From a virus, in the IMG/VR virus record IMGVR_UViG_3300006903_000015, positions 1 to 52,053 of that record: a stretch of DNA of 52,053 nucleotides, one strand, 5' to 3'. Below, piece by piece: positions 47,423 to 52,053 of this stretch. A program made the position numbers and the translations under genes. Below the pieces are notes generated by a model, which was given only the letters and a program-made list of their open reading frames with translations, was not told the origin of the DNA and ran no database searches. Numbering within the stretch: position 1 is the first letter of the stretch; each line of letters begins with the position of its first letter.

Positions 47423-49942
47423 ATGAGCGAGACGAGTGAAGAAAGAATCCCCGCGCCGAAGCCGAAGCGCACGTTGTCGGACGCGCAACTCGCCGCGCTC
47501 GCACGCGGCCGTGCGCGCCGTGCCGAGAAGCGCAGCGAAGTCCAATCGGAAACCGAGCGTGCCCCCGCGCTCGATGAGCTCCCGCCCGAAAGCGAAGAGA
47601 TTGAAAATGGACAACGCCTCGTTCGCGTCCCTCGTCAGAAGCGCCGCAACGGAACAGATGCTGCTCGACCACCTCCTGATCCCGCACCTAGTACGGAGCT
47701 TGATGAGTACCTCCAGCGCCGCTTCGCCGGCCGCCCGCCGCCCGAAGAAGAGCCGATCCCCGAAGACAATCTCCCGTCGATCAAAGAGGTAGCCCAGCGC
47801 ACAGAGTTCTACTCCGCCGGCTCGCCCATCCCGCCCGAGGAGACCGACCCATCCAAACGCGATCGGCCGACCATCGAAGTCACCGATCACGTGGGCACGG
47901 ACTTCACACCCGAAACGCTCGACGACCTCATGAGCTTCGCGCCGATCGGCGACGGCAACTACTACATCACGGTCGATCGCAAGTGGCCCACAGCCTGGGG
48001 CTCACTGTCCGTCCGCGGCATGCAGAGGCCGATCACCGAGCCCATGACGGCGCAGGAATTTCAGTACACGTACGGCGGCGGCAAGTACAACCTGATCCTC
48101 TATGGCCCCCCGTCAAAAAATGGAATGGGCGTGATCGATCCGGTCACCAAAAAGGTCCGCCCCAAAAGACTTTCGCCCGCGGTCACGTACACAATACCGA
48201 TTGACGGCTCCCCGCCCATCGTCGTTTCCGACGAGAGCGAGGAAGACGACGACGACGATCCGAGGAGTGCCATGCAACCAGGGTTCACCCGCCGGCCGGC
48301 TACACCTGCCGACGCCAAGATGTACGAAGCCCAGCTCGGGCACGAAGAGCGGCAGCAGGATCGCCAAGAGCAGCGCGAGAAAGAGCGTTCGCAGAAGGAA
48401 GACGATCTGCGCCGCGAAAAAGAGCGCGACTCGCTTTCCATGGTGCAGCTCGTGAGCAACATGCGCGAGCAGGACATCCTGCGCATCGAACGCGAACGAA
48501 AGGAAGCCGTCGCCCGTGCGGAACGGGACGCGGCCGAGAAGCTTCGCATGGTGAACGAACAACGCCAGGATCCGGTCGAGATGATGCGCGCTGTCGCCGA
48601 GCTCAGCAAAACGATGGGCGGCGGTAACGCGAGCGCATCCGAAGCGCACCTCCGGCAGATGACAGCCGAGCATCAGGCGCACATCGAGCGGCTGACCAAA
48701 GCGCACCAAGAAGATCTCGAGCGCGAGATGAAGCGGACTGCAGAAGCCGCCGCCCGCGCCGATCGAATGATCAAAGACGCCGAAGATCGCGCGAACCAAC
48801 GCGTCATCGATGTCGAGCGGCGCTGCGAAGATCGCATGCGCGAGCTCCGCGAAGCGTCCGCCTCCCGCGTGACCGAGGTCGAAACCAATTGCCGCCGCCA
48901 GCTCGAAGACGCCGACCGGCGCACCAAAGAGCGGATGGATGATCAGACCCGCCAGCACGAGCGCGAGCTACGAAGCTTCGAGTCCACGTACACGTCACGG
49001 CTCGAAACGCAGAAGACGACCTTCGAGCTACAGATGAGTGCCAAGGATCAGGAGCTCGCCCGGATGCGCGGCGAAGTGCACGAGCAGAAGCGCGAGATCC
49101 TGAAGAGCAAGGACATCACCGGTCGCATCAACGAGATCAAGCTTGCTGCCGAAGAACTCGGCATGCGCGAAGGTGGCGGCGATGAAGCCGAGGGCGAAAT
49201 GAACTGGCAGCAGGTCGGTATCCGCCTGGCCGCGCGCTTGCCCGAGATGGTCGAGAGCGCCGGAAAAACGATCGCCGCGCTCCGCCAGCAGAACGGCGCC
49301 CCCGTCCAGCCCCATATGATGATGCCCGGCGCGGCGCCCCCCCGCGCGCTCCCCGCGCCCGGCCCCTCACGCCCCGCCCTCCCGTCGGGCCAGCCCTACG
49401 CATTCGCCACCGAAGACGGCCCGGAGTTCGCGGGCCCCGCCGATATCCCCTACATGCCGCCGACCTTCCCCGAAGGCCACGGCCCAAGCGGGCCCATCGC
49501 CCGCCCGCAACAAGCAGCCCCCGCGGCGCCACCGCAGCAGGTCGCGCCCCAGCCGCAGCAAGCCCCACCAGTCGTCGCCGTCCCGCCCGCCCCGCCGCCA
49601 GCGCGCCCGCCGCCCACGCCGCAGGCCGACCCCGCGGCCCCGCCCGCCGCGGTTCGGATCACTGATGAAGAAATCTTGCAGTTCATCAAGCCCTACGCGG
49701 AAAGCGCGCTCGACCAGGGCGCAACGCCCGACGAGGCCGCCAATCACTTCGCCCACATGCTGGCCGAACGAATCGGCCGCGATCAGGCCGCCGCGATCGC
49801 CGCCGCCCTCAAAGCCGGCCAGGTGATTTCGGCCATCAGCAATTCTGCCGAAGGTGCTTCCAGCGCGCTGGTCCGCCCCGCCGGGCAGAAGTGGCTCCGC
49901 GCCACCTTGCAGAAGGTGCAGCAAATTTTCGGAACCGGCTGA
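47423..49942 (+). CDS. Large coiled-coil protein with proline-rich region, 839 aa
   Basis: The first 270 residues are mixed (TLSDAQLAALARGRARRAEKR, then TPETLDDLMSFAPIGDGNYYITVDRKWP). About 290-570 is a long coiled coil of charged heptads (QDRQEQREKERSQKEDDLRREKERDS and a second part up to EQKREILKSKD). About 620-730 is Pro/Ala-rich, and the end is helical (ILQFIKPYAESALDQGATPDEAANHFAHMLAERIG). It could be an internal virion or scaffold-like protein; no family recognised. Confidence 0.65.
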   Translation: MSETSEERIPAPKPKRTLSDAQLAALARGRARRAEKRSEVQSETERAPALDELPPESEEIENGQRLVRVPRQKRRNGTDAARPPPDPAPSTELDEYLQRRFAGRPPPEEEPIPEDNLPSIKEVAQRTEFYSAGSPIPPEETDPSKRDRPTIEVTDHVGTDFTPETLDDLMSFAPIGDGNYYITVDRKWPTAWGSLSVRGMQRPITEPMTAQEFQYTYGGGKYNLILYGPPSKNGMGVIDPVTKKVRPKRLSPAVTYTIPIDGSPPIVVSDESEEDDDDDPRSAMQPGFTRRPATPADAKMYEAQLGHEERQQDRQEQREKERSQKEDDLRREKERDSLSMVQLVSNMREQDILRIERERKEAVARAERDAAEKLRMVNEQRQDPVEMMRAVAELSKTMGGGNASASEAHLRQMTAEHQAHIERLTKAHQEDLEREMKRTAEAAARADRMIKDAEDRANQRVIDVERRCEDRMRELREASASRVTEVETNCRRQLEDADRRTKERMDDQTRQHERELRSFESTYTSRLETQKTTFELQMSAKDQELARMRGEVHEQKREILKSKDITGRINEIKLAAEELGMREGGGDEAEGEMNWQQVGIRLAARLPEMVESAGKTIAALRQQNGAPVQPHMMMPGAAPPRALPAPGPSRPALPSGQPYAFATEDGPEFAGPADIPYMPPTFPEGHGPSGPIARPQQAAPAAPPQQVAPQPQQAPPVVAVPPAPPPARPPPTPQADPAAPPAAVRITDEEILQFIKPYAESALDQGATPDEAANHFAHMLAERIGRDQAAAIAAALKAGQVISAISNSAEGASSALVRPAGQKWLRATLQKVQQIFGTG

Positions 49943-49943
49943 A

Positions 49944-50177
49944 GTGACCCCGCTCGAGCGCACCATCCACGAAAAGGTCGGCCTTTGGGCCCCGACCTGG
50001 ATTCAGGAAGAGCGGGAGCGACTAGCCGCGCACATCGCCCACACCGGCCAACCCTTCTCCGAAGAAGTCGACGCGCTGTGGCTCACCCGGCGCGCTAACA
50101 ACAAATGTCCGATCTCGGACGAGTGTGGGGCGCCTGGGAAGGGCGGCGTGTTCTGTAAGGTTCACCGAGGAGAATGA
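49944..50177 (+). CDS. Small Cys-containing protein, 77 aa
   Basis: GTG 49944 lies one base after the previous stop. The C-terminal half has NKCPISDECGAPGKGGVFCKVH, a small zinc or HNH-like Cys cluster without the catalytic His pair. Confidence 0.5.
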   Translation: MTPLERTIHEKVGLWAPTWIQEERERLAAHIAHTGQPFSEEVDALWLTRRANNKCPISDECGAPGKGGVFCKVHRGE

Positions 50178-50180
50178 CTC

Positions 50181-50531
50181 GTGACTGATGATGTGCATGC
50201 GCGCATGGTCGACTTCGCAAAGAAGCTCGCGACCGCAGAAGATTTTGAAGAAGCGGGCTGCGAAAATATCTGGTGCCAAGAGTGCGGCGGAGAGATTCCT
50301 GATGAAGTTAGGGAACTCGCGAAACTAATTGCCGACTCGACGACGGCACCTACCGAGCTTGCGAAAGAGCTTTACATCGTCAAACGCGAGGCAAGCCGAT
50401 TCTTGAACGGCATCGGCCAAGCACTGAAGCGCGTACCTGAAGCGGAGAGCTACGCAAAGCTCGCCGAGCTCTGCCGCAAAGCCAGGGACCGCCCGTGCTT
50501 TTGCGGCTGCCACATTTCAGAATTTCAATAA
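50181..50531 (+). CDS. Cys-containing helical protein, 116 aa
   Basis: GTG 50181 has GAGGAG upstream. ENIWCQECGGEIP and a C-terminal CFCGCH frame a helical middle (LAKELYIVKREASRFLNGIGQAL). Zinc binding likely; no family. Confidence 0.5.
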   Translation: MTDDVHARMVDFAKKLATAEDFEEAGCENIWCQECGGEIPDEVRELAKLIADSTTAPTELAKELYIVKREASRFLNGIGQALKRVPEAESYAKLAELCRKARDRPCFCGCHISEFQ

Positions 50532-50536
50532 CCCCT

Positions 50537-50779
50537 ATGCGCGCGATGAATCCTGAAGAACATCGATCGCTCGCCGAAATGGCGACTGAGCTCCCGCCGT
50601 TTCTATTGGATGTTCGTGACGGCGAAGCGCCGATTCTCGATGAGCTCACCACGCTAGGTTTCGTGCGCCGCACGATCGAGTACGAGGGTGAAACGCAGTA
50701 CAAGGTCTGGCGCATCACCGATTCGGGCCGCCGCGCCCTGCGCATCCACGCCGTGTGGATGGCGTCCGTGTACGCCTAA
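50537..50779 (+). CDS. Winged-helix-like small protein, 80 aa
   Basis: ILDELTTLGFVRRTIEYEGETQYKVWRITDSGRRAL fits the end of a winged helix (recognition helix, wing and last helix). ATG 50537 or 50546 could start it. Confidence 0.55.
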   Translation: MRAMNPEEHRSLAEMATELPPFLLDVRDGEAPILDELTTLGFVRRTIEYEGETQYKVWRITDSGRRALRIHAVWMASVYA

Positions 50780-50789
50780 GGACACCGCC

Positions 50790-51122
50790 ATGGACATGCC
50801 GACCGAAAAGCGCTGGTGGTGCGAGAAGTGCCAGGCTTATCTGTTGGAAGCAGAGGTGAAGACCTTCGAGATGCCGATTGAGGACGTGGACAGGATCATC
50901 CTGCCGCACCTCATGCAAGGCACACCCTTACTGCTCAGCGACCCGCCTGGCACCGTGGTTCGCTACCATCGAAAGGGCACCTGGACGGGCGGCATGAAGG
51001 GCTACATCGGCGGCAGCCGCTACATCGAAATGAACTGCGGCCCGGTGAAGGAAGTCGTGGTTTCTACCGAAGAGCTCTTCCTCGAATGGCTCTGCCGCCC
51101 CGCCGCGCGGGACGCCCGGTAG
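50790..51122 (+). CDS. Hypothetical zinc-type protein, 110 aa
   Basis: WWCEKCQAYL near the start is a zinc half-site. The rest is beta-rich (RIILPHLMQGTPLLLS, IEMNCGPVKEVVVS). No family recognised. Start ATG 50790. Confidence 0.5.
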   Translation: MDMPTEKRWWCEKCQAYLLEAEVKTFEMPIEDVDRIILPHLMQGTPLLLSDPPGTVVRYHRKGTWTGGMKGYIGGSRYIEMNCGPVKEVVVSTEELFLEWLCRPAARDAR

Positions 51123-51148
51123 GCCCGAAGAAGTTTCAGCGCGCTTTC

Positions 51149-51178
51149 TTGCCAACTTTAAGCCCACGCCCGTAGAGT
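51149..51178 (+). promoter_or_regulatory. Rightward promoter before the transglutaminase-like gene
   Basis: TTGCCA (51149-51154) is 18 bases from TAGAGT (51173-51178), the same design as the leftward set. The gene at 51224 is 45 bases on, so its message has a leader. Confidence 0.6.
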
Positions 51179-51201
51179 GGGTGGTGCAGTCGGCGTCACC
51201 G

Positions 51202-51222
51202 GTTCGGCAGCAAGGGCCGAAC
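51202..51222 (+). promoter_or_regulatory. Hairpin with ribosome-site-like loop before ATG 51224
   Basis: GTTCGGC-N7-GCCGAAC is a perfect 7-bp stem ending one base before the ATG. The loop AGCAAGG carries the only AAGG ribosome-site-like sequence, so the folded state would modulate initiation. Confidence 0.45.
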
Positions 51223-51223
51223 T

Positions 51224-51748
51224 ATGCTCGATGCCGCGCCGCCTACCACGTACGCCCCCTTCCGCGGGCCGGAAACGACCATTCGCCAGATGATCGCGCA
51301 CGTTCGCGGCCAGCGCGGCGAGCGGAGCATCAGGGTGCGGTCCTTCACCGAGTCGATCGTGTCGGGTCTCCAGCCCAAAGACTACCTCGGCGAAATCCTG
51401 GCCATCCGAAACGCGGTCGCCGAAAAGGTCCGCTACGTGAACGATCCCCTGACCACCGAGCTCAGTAAGGATGCCGAGCGGATGGTGGAAGAGATCGAAG
51501 CGCGCGGCGTCGCTTCCGGCGACTGCGACGACATCGCGGTGCTCATCGCGACCTGCGCCCGGCAAGTCGGCCGCGAAGCGGAGTTCGTGATCGTGGGCTT
51601 CGGCGCCCCGAACCAGTTCAGCCACGTGTTCGCGCGCGTGCACGAACCGAAATCGAACAAGTGGATCGTGTGCGATCCGGTGGCCGGCACGACCGAAGCG
51701 CAAATGCTCCGCCGCGTGAAAACCTGGCGCGCCTTCAAAACGGATTGA
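51224..51748 (+). CDS. Transglutaminase-like cysteine peptidase, 174 aa
   Basis: SGDCDDIAVLIATCARQVG with C101, QFSHVFARVHEP with H134 and WIVCDPVAG with D151 make the Cys-His-Asp triad of the transglutaminase-like superfamily. KVRYVNDPL at about 70 is the usual preceding segment. There is no signal peptide. In phages these enzymes are often linked to virion or tail genes, but the reaction (peptidase or cross-linking) is unknown. The proline-rich gene follows 4 bases later. Confidence 0.78.
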   Translation: MLDAAPPTTYAPFRGPETTIRQMIAHVRGQRGERSIRVRSFTESIVSGLQPKDYLGEILAIRNAVAEKVRYVNDPLTTELSKDAERMVEEIEARGVASGDCDDIAVLIATCARQVGREAEFVIVGFGAPNQFSHVFARVHEPKSNKWIVCDPVAGTTEAQMLRRVKTWRAFKTD

Positions 51749-51751
51749 TCG

Positions 51752-52053
51752 ATGAGCTACGCAGCAATCCCTCCCCTCGGTGCCTATCCCACGTGCGCGA
51801 CACAAGCGGATATCGATCAGGCCAAGATCGAATGCCGCGCCCGTAACCTTGCCGGCCTCGGCATGACCGGGAGCTTCGGCGGCGCCGATCCCTGCTGGGT
51901 GCAGACGCTGCCGCTTTGCAGAACCGGCACCTGGTTCACGCCGCCCGCCCGTTCCGCGCCGCCGCCACCGAAACCCCCGCCGCCCAAAGTCGGCAACTGG
52001 TTTACGCCGCCGCACCCAAAGCCCACGCCTCCGCCGCCACCCCCACCGAAGCC
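51752..52053 (+). CDS. Proline-rich protein, 5' part only (runs off window)
   Basis: Start ATG 51752 (MSYAAIPPLGAYPTC). No stop is seen before the end of the window: 100 codons. The start has four Cys (TCAT, IECR, PCWV and LCRT), then WFTPPARSAPPPPKPPPP and WFTPPHPKPTPPPPPPP repeats. Pro-rich extended region; function unknown. Confidence 0.55.
   Translation, partial: MSYAAIPPLGAYPTCATQADIDQAKIECRARNLAGLGMTGSFGGADPCWVQTLPLCRTGTWFTPPARSAPPPPKPPPPKVGNWFTPPHPKPTPPPPPPPK

Overview
The window is GC-rich, almost gapless and made of short genes that mostly overlap by 1-20 bases at TGATG, ATGA, GTGA or TAATG junctions. It carries tail-fibre and tail-spike proteins, an endolysin, an orphan DNA methyltransferase and a phage-type replication module (initiator, helicase loader, DnaB, beta clamp, RuvC-like resolvase). 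This is best read as part of a large tailed dsDNA phage, prophage or phage-plasmid. Several lipobox signal peptides and the endolysin suggest a Gram-negative, high-GC host, but the host cannot be named from the sequence. No terminase, portal, major capsid, integrase, tRNA, rRNA or CRISPR array was recognised, so the head and packaging genes probably lie outside the window.

Layout. (1) 1-30093 runs leftward with one exception. It opens with the start of a response-regulator-like gene. A virion and glycan block follows (SGNH esterase lipoprotein, SAM methyltransferase, two glycosyltransferases, repeat-rich tail fibre), then a RyR-domain protein. A lysis-like block comes next (PD-(D/E)XK nuclease, endolysin, papain-like peptidase, small lipoproteins and membrane proteins). 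The rest is a long run of small, often cysteine-pair (zinc-ribbon-like) genes, an alpha/beta hydrolase, a RuvC resolvase and a ribbon-helix-helix protein. The exception is a rightward dual-specificity phosphatase at 17248-17718. (2) 30182-37083 runs rightward: small coiled-coil and zinc proteins, a DPPY DNA methyltransferase and a DNA polymerase III beta clamp. (3) 37094-38860 is a single leftward tail-spike gene. (4) 39043-52053 runs rightward: RHH repressor candidate, replication initiator with an iteron origin inside its own gene, helicase loader, DnaB, a second RuvC-fold protein without catalytic residues, ParB, then coiled-coil, acidic and proline-rich proteins and a transglutaminase-like peptidase.

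How the parts work together. The replication module (39372-42695) has the lambda O/P-plus-helicase order: initiator carrying iterons and a low-GC tract, then a DnaC/DnaI-like loader, then the helicase. The beta clamp (35180) and RuvC (26929) would add processivity and junction resolution. ParB suggests segregation of an extrachromosomal form, but no ParA is visible. The glycosyltransferases, methyltransferase and esterase lie among tail-fibre genes and may modify or cleave surface glycans.

The most unusual signals are: (a) a recurrent promoter design, TTGNCN-N16-18-TAGNNT or close to it, whose -10 box usually lies only 6-7 bases (once 9) before a start codon, predicting leaderless mRNAs on both strands; (b) an iteron origin embedded in the initiator gene; (c) a helicase loader that has lost its Walker A and B chemistry; (d) a RuvC-fold protein with mutated catalytic positions next to parB; (e) a phage-borne CX5R phosphatase and a RyR-domain protein.
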